Part shown: positions 8,407 through 17,819 of the stretch, piece by piece
Numbering within the stretch: the first letter of the stretch is position 1
Layout of the letters: every line of letters starts with the position of its first letter
Assembly: GCF_003350005.1 (NCBI RefSeq)
Contig: NZ_QLKS01000001.1
Location: 415,946-479,945, forward strand
Reading direction: 5' to 3'
Length of the DNA stretch: 64,000 bases
DNA from: Psychrobacter proteolyticus
GTDB lineage: Bacteria; Pseudomonadota; Gammaproteobacteria; Pseudomonadales; Moraxellaceae
The notes under the pieces: model-generated
What the model was told of the DNA's origin: nothing
What the model saw: the letters and a program-made list of their open reading frames with translations, nothing else
Databases searched by the model: none
Translations under genes and position numbers: made by a program

Positions 8407-9945
8407 TTACTTATTTGTCATATTCTCTTGATCAGTTATCGGCGTGATACTGTAATCATCATTTAACATGAGATACTCACCATTGTTCAAGCTTTGCTCT
8501 GCCGTCGCGGGCAGCTTAATATCGATATATTCTTCTGCTGCGTTGTCTCCATAACCGAAATGACTACTAGCGCTGTTTTTGTCTTGCTTACTAAGCCATT
8601 GCTTAACAGAGTTTGCTGGGCTAAACAAAGTCACTGGGTCACGATTATGAGAAAACTGCTGCCACTGCATGATGCCAAAATCTACTTGTAGTCTATAAAA
8701 TGCACCTAGCATTTCTGCACGAGTTTGTACCAGCTGGACTTGATAATCGTTATGCTCACGGACAGCGTTCAGGACTTCAAGCCAAGACTTGCGTCCTGCA
8801 ATGAATTGCCGGCGGTAAGAGCTGACTACAATCTGTGCCCCTGCCACAGCAGCAACCAACGAGGTTTCTCTATCTTTGGCACTGACAAACTGCTGATACT
8901 GTACTTGAATATTCTCGATGACATTACGGCGTGCGGCTTCTTGGTTTTGTACTAGGCTTTTGACCTCTGCCTGTGAGGCTCGTGCTAGCGCAAAATTCGA
9001 AAATCCAGCACCTGGTGCATAGCTCAATCCTACTGAGAACTTACCATCGTTTTCGTTATCCTCATGATAGTAAGCATGCTCATATTGGGCATAAATGGTT
9101 GGGTAACGAGCTGCCTGTTGTGCTTCGACACCTTGCTTAGCGGATTCAATTTGGAAATGTTCTTTTACAACGGTAGGATTGTAAAAGCCAGCTCTATCGA
9201 ACGCCATTCTTTCAAAGTCAACGGATTGCTGCTTAGCTTGATTTACCAACACCTTAAGGTTCGGTATGCTCGTGACACTCATCTGAGACAGTGGTTGACC
9301 AATGATTTGTTCTAGCCTAGCAGCGGCGATACGTTGCTGCTCAACTGCCGCTTGATAAGATGTTTGCTCTTGCAGGATACGGTTGGTTACCAAATCAAGT
9401 TCAATACGAGCTGATACGCCTTGACCAACGCGCCGCTGCATCATGGCTTCAAAATCATTCAGCTCTTTCAAATTCTCCACATGGACACTTTGTTTGGCGA
9501 CAGCTTGTAGATAGCTCTGCCAAGCATCAATCGTCGTTTTGGCCACTAGGTTTTGCTGCTCATATATATACTCTACAGCGGCTTTATCATCGAATATGGC
9601 TTGATTGACATCTGCGGTGAGCTTACCACCTGTCCATAGGGGCTGGCGGATGGTCAGCTCTGAGACAAAGTCATTGTCTCTATCGTAACCTGAGCTTACG
9701 CTTGGCGTTGGTAGAAGGTTTAATTTGGCTGCATTAATTCCTTCAGTTGTTGCTTGTTGACTCGCTCGAGCCGACCCTACTAAAGGATGCGTTTGAATTG
9801 CCTGCGCCACTAGGCTATTTATTTGAAAATCTTCTACTGCTGCGTGTGAAGTCACTGTAAAACATATACCAGTCGCCAAAGCAATCATAAAATGGCGCAC
9901 TGAAATACTACAAGGTAACTGCTTACGATTTGACGAATTTTTCAT
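8407..9945 (-). CDS. TolC-family outer-membrane channel of the type I system
   Basis: A 512-residue outer-membrane efflux protein (OEP/TolC family, LapE-like). A signal peptide is visible: basic start, hydrophobic FMIALATGICFTV, likely cut after SHA. The mature protein begins with QINSLVAQAIQTHPLVGSARA, the usual first helix. Two repeats typical of TolC protomers follow, with DRDNDFVSELTIRQPLWTGG in the first and YPTIYAQYEHAYYHEDNE in the second. The C-terminal 80 residues beyond the second helical pair are polar and longer than in TolC. It is the first gene of the tolC-exporter-adaptor group and lies about 360 bp behind the adhesin gene, which has its own terminator, so it probably has its own promoter. 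Confidence 0.92.
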   Translation of the reverse strand: MKNSSNRKQLPCSISVRHFMIALATGICFTVTSHAAVEDFQINSLVAQAIQTHPLVGSARASQQATTEGINAAKLNLLPTPSVSSGYDRDNDFVSELTIRQPLWTGGKLTADVNQAIFDDKAAVEYIYEQQNLVAKTTIDAWQSYLQAVAKQSVHVENLKELNDFEAMMQRRVGQGVSARIELDLVTNRILQEQTSYQAAVEQQRIAAARLEQIIGQPLSQMSVTSIPNLKVLVNQAKQQSVDFERMAFDRAGFYNPTVVKEHFQIESAKQGVEAQQAARYPTIYAQYEHAYYHEDNENDGKFSVGLSYAPGAGFSNFALARASQAEVKSLVQNQEAARRNVIENIQVQYQQFVSAKDRETSLVAAVAGAQIVVSSYRRQFIAGRKSWLEVLNAVREHNDYQVQLVQTRAEMLGAFYRLQVDFGIMQWQQFSHNRDPVTLFSPANSVKQWLSKQDKNSASSHFGYGDNAAEEYIDIKLPATAEQSLNNGEYLMLNDDYSITPITDQENMTNK

Positions 9946-10305
9946 ATTAGTTTTCAGTGATCAGCTCTATGAGTGTTTTTTGAATAAATGTTGATCTTTT
10001 GTGCATTAAACCTTACTAAAACTCACCTTATAAGGCAATAAGATAATATCTGAAATGACGTCTAATGTATAAAATGGAGTAAAATTTCAGTAACGTAAGT
10101 TTATTTAGTCATCGTCATTGGCATAACACTGAATAAAAAACTTCTTGAGTAAACTGCTACCCTAAAAGGACGGGCAACTCACGATAGAAACGCCCATAAA
10201 ATCAATTTTGTCATTGATATTATATTTAAAATTAATTAAATGAATAGTGCGAAAAACGCCTCCGTTTTGGAAGCGTTTTCTACATTAAAAGATAACCAGA
10301 CAATA
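9946..10305. other. Intergenic region between adhesin and exporter operon
   Basis: No gene is supported. It holds the adhesin terminator (10252-10279) at one side and must hold the promoter of the tolC-like gene at the other. The sequence is AT-rich and I could not settle on one -35/-10 pair. Confidence 0.5.
10252..10279 (-). terminator. Intrinsic terminator after the adhesin gene
   Basis: On the minus strand AAAACGC-x-TCC pairs with GGA-x-GCGTTTT (10253-10263 with 10269-10279, one mismatch) around a 5-base loop, followed by a run of five T. It lies 27 bp behind the adhesin stop codon and separates the adhesin from its exporter operon. Confidence 0.85.
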
Positions 10306-13300
10306 TTAGATAACAGTGATATCAGTATCGATATAAACTTGCGTAGCAGCATTATTATCTAATTGCCACACGTTATATACTTGACCATTAGTATCTGTGA
10401 CATCAGTTCCTGCGTCTACCCAAACTGAAGGACTGTTAGCGCCATCTGTGTCGCTAAGATCAGCACCGACACCACCTAAATCTACTGTGTCATCGCTATC
10501 TCCTTTCACGTAAATAGGATCAGAGGTTCCTGAGTTGGTAATATCCGCTGCCTGAAGAGTCAGTGTATTGGCACCTGTACCGCTAATATCAACCACTTCC
10601 GTTTGGAAAATATCAGATAGACTTAACGTCTGACCTGCTCCAGTTAGATTGATAGTATCAAAACCTTCACCACCTATAATATTCACACTTAAAGATGAGT
10701 CGATATTGATAGTATTTGCATTATCATCCAATCCATCCAACGACGATTGAAGAACATTGTCTGTAATATTAACAATATCATCACCAGCTGCCATATCAAT
10801 CGTGTAAGTCAAATCAATCACTAACTCTGCCGTATCACTAGCACCAGTGACATCATCGAAAATAGTATAGGTAAATACATCTGACTGGCCTGAAGAAGCA
10901 TAGTCACCGTTAGCTCTATATTCGTATTTACCATATTCATCAATAATCAGCACACCGTACTCACCGTTGATAGAGAATGCATTGACACCATCAAGCTGAG
11001 TAGAAGTGGCTATGCCATTAGCGCCTATTATATTAGTCAAAACAGTATTAGCAGTGACTATATCTTCGCCTATTTCACCAATTGAATTTAGATCAGGATC
11101 GATAACATTACCTGAAACTACAGTGTTATTATCGAAACTGTATTCAGTCAGTGTTGCCGTGACCTCCGTTGTTTCAAGTAACGCCAGAGTATTGCTCAGA
11201 ACTTCAGCAGCGACGGCATCTAGCAAAGGATCAATTGGTGCACCTGCAGCAATTAAAATCGGCTGGGCTATACTGAGGAACTCACCAACGCCTAGGTCTG
11301 TTGTTAAGTTTAGAGCCATCTCAAGAGTTGCTCTGACTGTAGAACCCAAAGGAAAACCTAACCCAGTTTCCACTGCATCTAAAATAGCATCTTGATTATC
11401 AGTCCCTAATACCACACCCGCTTCACCCAGCTCTGATACTGTAAGATCATTTATTAGGGTTTCTAAGGTACTACTATCCTTACTTACCACTATCTTATAA
11501 TTACCCGGCTCTAAACCAGATAACGTTGCTGTCAAGCTACCATTATTATTTGTTAAACCCAATACTTCTAAACCAGCAACATTCCCTACCAATGGATTAT
11601 TTACATTAGCCGCAATGTACACAAGCTCATTATCACTATTGTAGACCTCTAGGCTGATCGCGTCGGCTACTTGTACTAATGCACTTTCTGTAAGCTCAAT
11701 ATTGACGGTACCACTTGTATTGTCATTTACTGTAAAACTTAAATTACTTTCCGTTCCATTGTTTGTCTCAAGTGCTTCAAGTATTGTAGACTCTTCTTCA
11801 CTTATTGCGACCAATGTGGTGACTTGTAATGCCAGATCAAGATTAGCAGTATCGTCTTGAGCAATAATAGTTACGTCTACCGTGAAGCCCACTGCATCAC
11901 TTACAGCACTACTATTACCAGCTGCATCGGTCACCACCGCTGTCACACTATAGTCACCATCGGCAGTTATGCCACCAATTGTATTATTTGGAATGGTCAC
12001 TTCAGCTATGCCATCGCCACTAAGATCCTCTGCAGTCACAACATAATCAACAGTAATCGGAGCTCCACCATCAGGGGTGACTGTAAGTGTTACGATATCA
12101 CCTGCTATCGTGCCCGTTGGTAAGGTGACTTGGGTTTGAACGCCGTTTTGGAATTCGGTTGCATTGACACCGTCCGCTGCTTCAGCAATGGCCACTACTG
12201 GCGCCACTTGTGTCGCATCTGTGCCACCACCAGGCGCGATAGTATCTACGCCCACAGTAATAGATGCGGTCTCGGTGGAAATGTTACCTACTGCATCTTC
12301 AGCCTGCACTGTTAAGGTTTCTGCACCCTGCCCCATTTCATCAACGTCATCTTCATCAACTGGAATAATCCATTTGTTGTTTGCATCAACTATAGCCGTA
12401 CCAATGATGTTACCTGATTCACTGAATAAGGTAATGGTATCACCAGCTGTGCCTGTGCCTCTCACATCAAAGCCTTCAGCCGCTTCATCTGCGTTAATAA
12501 CATTGTCACCAGCAATTGGTGAGCTAATAGACACTGTCGTGGCAGAAACCACAGTGATGTCAGCAGTCGCGACAGCAGCATTACCAGCAGCATCTTTAGC
12601 GGTCGCCGTTAAGCTTTCTGCGCCTTCACCCATAGCATTGATCTGTACTGAATTTACGTTGATAATCCATTGACCATTATCACTCACTACACCACTACCA
12701 ATAACGGTACCTAATCCATTGGTTAGGGTTACGGTATCACCAGCTGTGCCTGTGCCTCTCACATTAAAGCCTTCAGCCGCTTCATCTCCGTTGATAACAT
12801 TGTCACCAGCAATTGGTTCAATAATGGTGATTGAAGTGGTGGTATCTACGATCACTGTTACTACAGGTGCATTGCCACTTACGTTACCAGCTGCATCCTT
12901 GATGTTGTAGCTTACGTCATACTCGCCATCTAGTAGAGGGTCAGTCGGCGTCAAGCTCACACTACCATCGGTATTGGTCTCAGCGATTGAGGCAACCACC
13001 ACCCCATCGATGACCAGTTGCGGAGTACCGTTAGCCAGTTGATCAGCAGGAACCACGACGCTTGGGGTGCTGTCATTAGTCAGGCCATCAGCGCCAATAA
13101 TTTCTGCTGGGTCCAGTACGTCACCACTGCCGTCATTGGCTACATTATCGCTAATCTCTGGGGCTGCGGCTGGTGTGTCAGGCGCGATAGTGTCTACTAC
13201 GCCTACTGTTGTGTCCAGCGCATCTGACTCGTTACCAGCTTCATCTCTAAGAGTTGCACTAACGTTAAACAACTCACCTTCTGCTGGAGCATTGACCTGA

Positions 13301-14016
13301 ACTATGACATTACCATTCAGAATATCGTCTTCAGACAGGTTCTGTTCAGTACCATTGACAATAACAACATCACCTGAAACCGCATTACTTGGTAGACCAA
13401 CAACGACACTAACCTGACCATCAGTAATTTCATCAGCAGTGATAAAGGCATCACCATTACCAACATTAATACTTGTTGGCGCATCTGGAGCCATGGTGTC
13501 CACTGGTGAATTACTACTGCTGTCGCTTCCTCCTAATGACCCTGCCGCGATACCTACTCCTGCTAAACCAAACAGCCAAGGCAAGGCACTTAGCCCTTCT
13601 GCTTCTGTGGCACCTATCCACCAAGGGGTTGCATAGGAGTTTCCGCCTAATGATTGACTTTGTACTTCTCCCATCTGTAGCTCGGTAACGTAATCTGTCA
13701 TCTCACCTGTATCAGGAACATAATAATAGTAGCTTCCATCATCGGCGACACCTATCAGAGCGCTATCGATATTGTCATAAAACCCTTCAATAATTAGGTC
13801 AGTATTTTGAATGTCATTTTCAAAAGAAACATGAAGATCTTTATCCACTCTTTTAGTAATAATATCTTTTGGTGCTCGACCCTCTACTGTATCGAAAATC
13901 TCATAATTGGTTTTATCCGTAGCTTTTATCACTGTCGGCGTATTCGTCTGAGTAACTACAGTATGTTCAGTAACTGTCCCGACTTGATTATTGGCTTTAA
14001 CAGTTATAGTTTTCAT
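10306..14016 (-). CDS. Large Bap-type surface adhesin with Ig-like repeats, type I secreted
   Basis: A 1236-residue adhesin. Residues 1-130 match the BapA-prefix-like N-terminal domain found in type I secreted biofilm proteins. A short hydrophobic stretch (LPWLFGLAGVGIAAGSLGG, about 145-163) and a Ser/Asp/Asn linker follow. About 173-680 are tandem bacterial Ig-like modules, each with a DTxAPDxP-type opening and DAAGN near the end; two of them repeat at a 99-residue spacing. About 700-1080 resembles the C-terminal part of Bap/VCBS proteins (YGKYEYRANGDY). The end (VYNVWQLDNN, DTDITVI) looks like an uncleaved type I signal. No GGxGxD calcium repeats occur. The start has a clean AAGGAAG. At 1236 residues it is short for the family, and loss of repeats is possible. 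Its exporter lies just downstream. Confidence 0.88.
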   Translation of the reverse strand: MKTITVKANNQVGTVTEHTVVTQTNTPTVIKATDKTNYEIFDTVEGRAPKDIITKRVDKDLHVSFENDIQNTDLIIEGFYDNIDSALIGVADDGSYYYYVPDTGEMTDYVTELQMGEVQSQSLGGNSYATPWWIGATEAEGLSALPWLFGLAGVGIAAGSLGGSDSSSNSPVDTMAPDAPTSINVGNGDAFITADEITDGQVSVVVGLPSNAVSGDVVIVNGTEQNLSEDDILNGNVIVQVNAPAEGELFNVSATLRDEAGNESDALDTTVGVVDTIAPDTPAAAPEISDNVANDGSGDVLDPAEIIGADGLTNDSTPSVVVPADQLANGTPQLVIDGVVVASIAETNTDGSVSLTPTDPLLDGEYDVSYNIKDAAGNVSGNAPVVTVIVDTTTSITIIEPIAGDNVINGDEAAEGFNVRGTGTAGDTVTLTNGLGTVIGSGVVSDNGQWIINVNSVQINAMGEGAESLTATAKDAAGNAAVATADITVVSATTVSISSPIAGDNVINADEAAEGFDVRGTGTAGDTITLFSESGNIIGTAIVDANNKWIIPVDEDDVDEMGQGAETLTVQAEDAVGNISTETASITVGVDTIAPGGGTDATQVAPVVAIAEAADGVNATEFQNGVQTQVTLPTGTIAGDIVTLTVTPDGGAPITVDYVVTAEDLSGDGIAEVTIPNNTIGGITADGDYSVTAVVTDAAGNSSAVSDAVGFTVDVTIIAQDDTANLDLALQVTTLVAISEEESTILEALETNNGTESNLSFTVNDNTSGTVNIELTESALVQVADAISLEVYNSDNELVYIAANVNNPLVGNVAGLEVLGLTNNNGSLTATLSGLEPGNYKIVVSKDSSTLETLINDLTVSELGEAGVVLGTDNQDAILDAVETGLGFPLGSTVRATLEMALNLTTDLGVGEFLSIAQPILIAAGAPIDPLLDAVAAEVLSNTLALLETTEVTATLTEYSFDNNTVVSGNVIDPDLNSIGEIGEDIVTANTVLTNIIGANGIATSTQLDGVNAFSINGEYGVLIIDEYGKYEYRANGDYASSGQSDVFTYTIFDDVTGASDTAELVIDLTYTIDMAAGDDIVNITDNVLQSSLDGLDDNANTINIDSSLSVNIIGGEGFDTINLTGAGQTLSLSDIFQTEVVDISGTGANTLTLQAADITNSGTSDPIYVKGDSDDTVDLGGVGADLSDTDGANSPSVWVDAGTDVTDTNGQVYNVWQLDNNAATQVYIDTDITVI
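12436..12817 (-). repeat. 85-bp direct repeat, 297 bp apart, inside the adhesin gene
   Basis: 12436-12520 and 12733-12817 are nearly identical (only a few differences, such as catcaa/cattaa and tgcgttaat/tccgttgat). The spacing of 297 bp equals one 99-residue Ig-like module, and the repeat encodes the end of one module's linker (IAGDNVIN, EAAEGF, VRGTGTAGDT). Such near-identical DNA makes module gain or loss by recombination likely. Confidence 0.9.
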
Positions 14017-14193
14017 AAAATCTTCCTTGATTAGTTAATTACGAGTTAAGTTTTTGTCTATATTTATAACCTTTATATTTATAAATTATTTTATGGATAT
14101 GCTCATTTTTTGATAATAGTGACTGGGTAAACACCTTAATATGTTTTTTATAGTTTGCTGCTAAAAAACTAAAACCTATTCTGATACAAAAAT

Positions 14194-14586
14194 TTATTCG
14201 AGGGAACTCTTATGAAAATGAGAAAAATGTAGTTTGTGGTTCGTACGTGTCTTGATGTATAGACAAATATTAAGAACAGGAGTTAAATCACAGCTAGTGT
14301 GACTACCCCTATTGACAGAGCATAAGAGCCATGGTTTCTGAATCAAAGTTGTTTGTAGAATAGTAAGTCGCTTTACTTTAGATAAGCATAGACGTAAGAG
14401 AGTTCTTACATGGAAAACAAATAGATATTTTTTAGCACAGAAAGGAATGTTAGCAACTATCTGGTTAGTAGCTGAACTCTTTGGAATTATAGTTTGACGA
14501 GCAGGCCCTATCCGTTTAGCCATTGAGACTTGGCAACCTACTAAATTGGCTTTTTTAGCCGTCAATAGTCCGGTTGAACTAAACAT
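14194..14586 (-). CDS. Doubtful small protein, unrecognised
   Basis: A 130-residue reading frame with no family I recognise. In its favour: GGAGG stands 9 bases before the ATG at 14586, and it fills an otherwise empty 811-bp region. Against it: the composition is odd, with many Cys, His, Leu and Lys spread without domain pattern, and the second half (from about residue 75) looks random. It could be a real short peptide whose frame is broken downstream, or chance. If it is false, the region 14017-14827 holds only the adhesin promoter and AT-rich sequence without any other visible feature. Confidence 0.25.
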   Translation of the reverse strand: MFSSTGLLTAKKANLVGCQVSMAKRIGPARQTIIPKSSATNQIVANIPFCAKKYLFVFHVRTLLRLCLSKVKRLTILQTTLIQKPWLLCSVNRGSHTSCDLTPVLNICLYIKTRTNHKLHFSHFHKSSLE

Positions 14587-14827
14587 AATAATTGACCTCC
14601 TATCAATTTGAAAACTATTTATTCCTCTTTATCATATCCTTTATTATTTATAGTACAACGTTATTATCTTTATCAAATTGTAAATAAGACTTTGTCTGCT
14701 GATAGCAATTAAACAGTTTTTTATTAAACTTTATATAGCTCATCCTTAGATAAAGATAACTACAGAACATCTATATATTTAAATTATACATAAGTGCGCA
14801 CATATTTTTTCTTTATTATCATTCACA

Positions 14828-15511
14828 TCAAGCCTGATCATTTTTCAAGCCAATGATTTGAACAACATGTCCAGTTTTTAGATATATTGTTGCACCCTCT
14901 ACCCCTGCTTTTATTTGTACGCTTGCATCTATTGGTAGGCGTATCCAACTATCCTGCTGATATACCTGTTCACCCTCTATTAGCTCACCTGCTACCACTA
15001 ATATTTCTGCACCGCCATGAACTGTTTCAGTGAATAGCAACTCGCCTGCATCGATACGCTGTAGACTAACGTGCTCTACCCCATCGGAAAAAAGCGGGCA
15101 GACAGTACGATTACCTTGTTGTTGCCAATTAGCATCATTATAAGTGTCAATAGCCACGTGCTGCGTTTCGTCAGACGACATTTGCCGTAACTTGACGAAA
15201 ATAACAGCACCTTCATCACTATAAGGCCGATGACCTGAAGACGGTGGATTACGTAGATACCAACCTGCTGGATAATGAGTGTCATCTGCAGAAAAAGTGC
15301 CTGACAATACCAATATCTCTTCGCCGCCTGGATGCAAATGATGTGGGAAGTAAGAGTTTGGCGCATAATGCACAAGACTGGTAGCGCGAGCCTTCTCCGC
15401 GCCCACACGATCAAGCATGACACGCTCCACACCATTTTGTGGTGACTTAATCCATTGATGTGCTTCGGGGGCCAGTGAAGCACGTTGTGAAAAATCTGCG
15501 TTGATAAGCAT
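14828..15511 (-). CDS. Double-cupin ChrR-like protein
   Basis: A 227-residue protein with two cupin barrels of the ChrR type. The first has YFPHHLHPGGEEILVLSGTF, whose two His, a Glu and a later His form the usual metal site. The second has ETVHGGAEILVVAGEL, keeping one His and the Glu. In ChrR such domains bind zinc and act as anti-sigma factors, but the N-terminal zinc-binding anti-sigma part is missing here, so this is a stand-alone cupin that may act as a metalloenzyme or oxidative-stress sensor. I start it at the ATG at 15511 (MLINADFSQRASL). The frame runs 14 residues further up, but those look non-conserved. It follows the universal stress gene by about 90 bp in the same direction. Confidence 0.8.
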   Translation of the reverse strand: MLINADFSQRASLAPEAHQWIKSPQNGVERVMLDRVGAEKARATSLVHYAPNSYFPHHLHPGGEEILVLSGTFSADDTHYPAGWYLRNPPSSGHRPYSDEGAVIFVKLRQMSSDETQHVAIDTYNDANWQQQGNRTVCPLFSDGVEHVSLQRIDAGELLFTETVHGGAEILVVAGELIEGEQVYQQDSWIRLPIDASVQIKAGVEGATIYLKTGHVVQIIGLKNDQA

Positions 15512-15603
15512 AAAGTATTCCAAAGGTATTAAATGATTAGGGCGGACCCACAATATGAAACTGAGGACACGCCCTAGACGATAAACACAAATATATGACG
15601 TTA

Positions 15604-16467
15604 TTACCGCACTAGAATGACTGGTGATAACGTGCTAGCAATAATTTCTGTCGTTGTACTACCGAGAAACAGTTGTTGCCATTTCGAATGTCCGTACGCA
15701 CCCACCACCATAATGTCGACATTGTTCTCTACCTGAAACTTTAACAACCCATCTACCGCATCAGAAGCAGATAAGTGATGTGCTTCAACGACAAACCCTG
15801 TATCTTCTAACTGTGCAGCGGCGGCGCTCATACTTTGCTTGGCGGCGTCATTCTGATTACCTACCATCACGATATGGCCTTTTAGACCTTTTAATAATGG
15901 ACTTTTTGACACCATTCGTGCCGCTTTGATAGAGGTTTTACTACCATCAAAGGCAATCATATAGGAGCTTGGCTCTTCAAATTTCTCTGAGCAAATCAAT
16001 ATGGGAATATCTGACCCACGAGCGACCGTCTCAATCTGACTACCAATATTGATCCGACTGTTCTTATGATCTTCTCCGCGTCGTCCCATTACAATCGCAC
16101 GATTTTCTTCTTTGAAATGCTCAATACTAGGAAGCAGTTTGCCGTGGCGTTGATAAACTCGAACACTGACATCAGCGAAACTGCTTTGAATATGACTTTT
16201 GGCATCTTGTACCAACGCATTGCTATAGCTGTTGACGACTTTTGCTCTTTGCTCATCCAATTGGGACAACTCTTCTAATAAAAACTGACGACTATTGATG
16301 CCTATCGCGCCTGACAAGTCACGCCTAACTGAAGCAGGCACGTCACTGACATGTAATAACCCAACAGGTACATTTAATTTACTGGCATACCATGCTGCAT
16401 AGTCACAAACCGATTCAGTCACTGCCGAGCCGTCAATACAGGCTAAAATGTGCTGTGATGTTGTCAT
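15604..16467 (-). CDS. Tandem universal stress protein (UspE-like)
   Basis: A 287-residue cytoplasmic protein made of two UspA domains. Domain 1 starts with ILACIDGSAVTESVCDYAAWYA and ends with GRRGEDHKNSRINIGSQIETVARGSDIPILI. Domain 2 starts with YMIAFDGSKTSIKAARM and ends with VGAYGHSKWQQLFLGSTTTEIIASTLSPVILVR. The G-x2-G-x9-G(S/T) ATP-binding pattern is clean in domain 2 (GAYGHSKWQQLFLGS) and altered in domain 1, so probably only one half binds nucleotide. The layout is that of UspE. It is probably cotranscribed with the cupin gene behind it. The specific stress is unknown. Confidence 0.9.
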   Translation of the reverse strand: MTTSQHILACIDGSAVTESVCDYAAWYASKLNVPVGLLHVSDVPASVRRDLSGAIGINSRQFLLEELSQLDEQRAKVVNSYSNALVQDAKSHIQSSFADVSVRVYQRHGKLLPSIEHFKEENRAIVMGRRGEDHKNSRINIGSQIETVARGSDIPILICSEKFEEPSSYMIAFDGSKTSIKAARMVSKSPLLKGLKGHIVMVGNQNDAAKQSMSAAAAQLEDTGFVVEAHHLSASDAVDGLLKFQVENNVDIMVVGAYGHSKWQQLFLGSTTTEIIASTLSPVILVR

Positions 16468-16830
16468 AATCTGTCCTTAAATTTAATTATTTAATCCTAT
16501 ACAGCTTGTTAGTTCTGACCAAGCTATGCTCTCTGGGTAGGGTATATTTTACTTACTTCACAACAGTTACCTTGCAGAAATCCTCTTATAAAGCAAATTT
16601 GCCCCTTCATTTGATAATAACCAATTTACACGGCTTCATCCAGCGATGTGTGCGACCCTTTTGCAATAATTGCAATTTGTTACTGACAGCATCGTGCACG
16701 GCTCACCGCAGACTGACACCTAGCTATATATAAAGTCTTATCATCGTCTGACCACATGCGCTAGCAAAGTTTGCTACAATGTATTTTTTAGCATTTATGA
16801 TTTCGGTATCGTTATTTAGGTGATTGGATT
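16468..16830. other. Divergent promoter region between usp and yaiL
   Basis: No gene is seen in these 363 bp. They carry the promoters of the divergent usp-cupin and yaiL units. A TACAAT hexamer near 16775 is the best -10 candidate for yaiL, with a poor -35. Confidence 0.45.
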
Positions 16831-17364
16831 ATGGCAAAAAATGCCCTACAGGCTCAATTATTAAAGGCTGGCTTGGTTGATAGCAAAAAGGCCAAAAAAA
16901 TCAGCAAGCAAACGCAACATGCCAAGCGTACTGGTGACTCAGAAAGCGTCGAAGCAAAAAAAGCGTTGGCAGAGGCGCAAGCTCAAAAGCTAGAAAAGGA
17001 TCAAAAGCTTAATCAAGAAAAACAGCGCGTATTGGAAGAGAAAGCATTAAAGGCCAATATCGTCCAAATGATTAAGCAGCATCAAATTACTGAGACAGAA
17101 GGTGAGATCAGCTATCAGTTTGTCGATGAGTCCAAGGTAAAGAAAATCGCTATCACTCAGAAACTCTACGATCAAATAGTGGCTGGTCACGTGGTTATCG
17201 CACGCTTGGAAGAAAGCTACGCGCTATTACCTCGTCCATTGGCTGATCGTATTGATTCAAAAATGGAAGGCTTTATGGTTGTGTCCAACGATACTGCCGA
17301 AGAAGCATTGGCAGAAGACGATCCGTATGCCGCTTATGTGATTCCAGATGATTTGATGTGGTAG
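16831..17364 (+). CDS. yaiL: YaiL/DUF2058 family protein
   Basis: A 177-residue protein of the DUF2058 family (E. coli YaiL). The N-terminus MAKNALQAQLLKAGLVDSKKAKK is characteristic. A highly charged Lys/Gln-rich helix (about 30-90) follows, then the conserved compact half: ITETEGEISYQFVD, VKKIAITQKLYDQIVAGHVVIARLEESYALLPRPLADRI, ending in DDPYAAYVIPDDLMW. Family members have been linked to nucleoid or ribosome association, but the role is not settled. It is monocistronic: intergenic sequence lies on both sides and a perfect terminator stands at 17419. Confidence 0.92.
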   Translation: MAKNALQAQLLKAGLVDSKKAKKISKQTQHAKRTGDSESVEAKKALAEAQAQKLEKDQKLNQEKQRVLEEKALKANIVQMIKQHQITETEGEISYQFVDESKVKKIAITQKLYDQIVAGHVVIARLEESYALLPRPLADRIDSKMEGFMVVSNDTAEEALAEDDPYAAYVIPDDLMW

Positions 17365-17819
17365 AGAGTTGTTTTACTGCTGTTAGCTTTACTATAGTGT
17401 TATAAGCCTTCAATCAAGAGCCCTTTATAGAATTTGCGTTCTATAAAGGGCTTTTTGCATCTATACAGATTAGACAAATCCTTACAGCATGGGATAAGCG
17501 TTAAATGTGTCGACAGACTCAATCAAACGTACACAAATCGGGCTTCTTTAACCTAACATTGCTGGTTTAGTTAAAGAAAGTAACCCAGCTCCATAATTGC
17601 CAGAACATAGATACAACCAACTTGAACAGTTATTCAATAACTACTACAATGCATTTTCAGCACATATGGTGGTAATACTTTGTTTATTTTTGAGTAATCA
17701 CTCAATATTATTCATACTTTACCTGTGTTTATTACCTGATAGTTCGGTGCCATCGTGCCCATTTTATTTGCTTAATTTGTTCCAATTCACTTTTACTTTT
17801 TCTCAAAAAGAGATAATTC
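17365..17819. other. Intergenic region before the DoxX-like gene
   Basis: Besides the yaiL terminator I see no gene. A plus-strand frame from 17597 overlaps the DoxX-like gene in another register and looks like chance sequence rich in Leu, Phe and Ser. Confidence 0.5.
17419..17456 (+). terminator. Strong intrinsic terminator after yaiL
   Basis: AGCCCTTTATAGAA (17419-17432) pairs perfectly over 14 bp with TTCTATAAAGGGCT (17439-17452) around TTTGCG, followed by T residues. The symmetric AT pairs give it some activity in both directions. Confidence 0.93.

Noticed and set aside
12164-12673. 169-codon plus-strand frame inside the adhesin gene
   Set aside because: It is the antisense shadow of the repeat-rich adhesin; Ser/Ala/Pro/Val bias comes from the Ig modules.
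10306-14016. CRISPR-like or tandem DNA array in the adhesin
   Set aside because: The repeats are in-frame coding modules of 99 residues, not short repeats with unique spacers.
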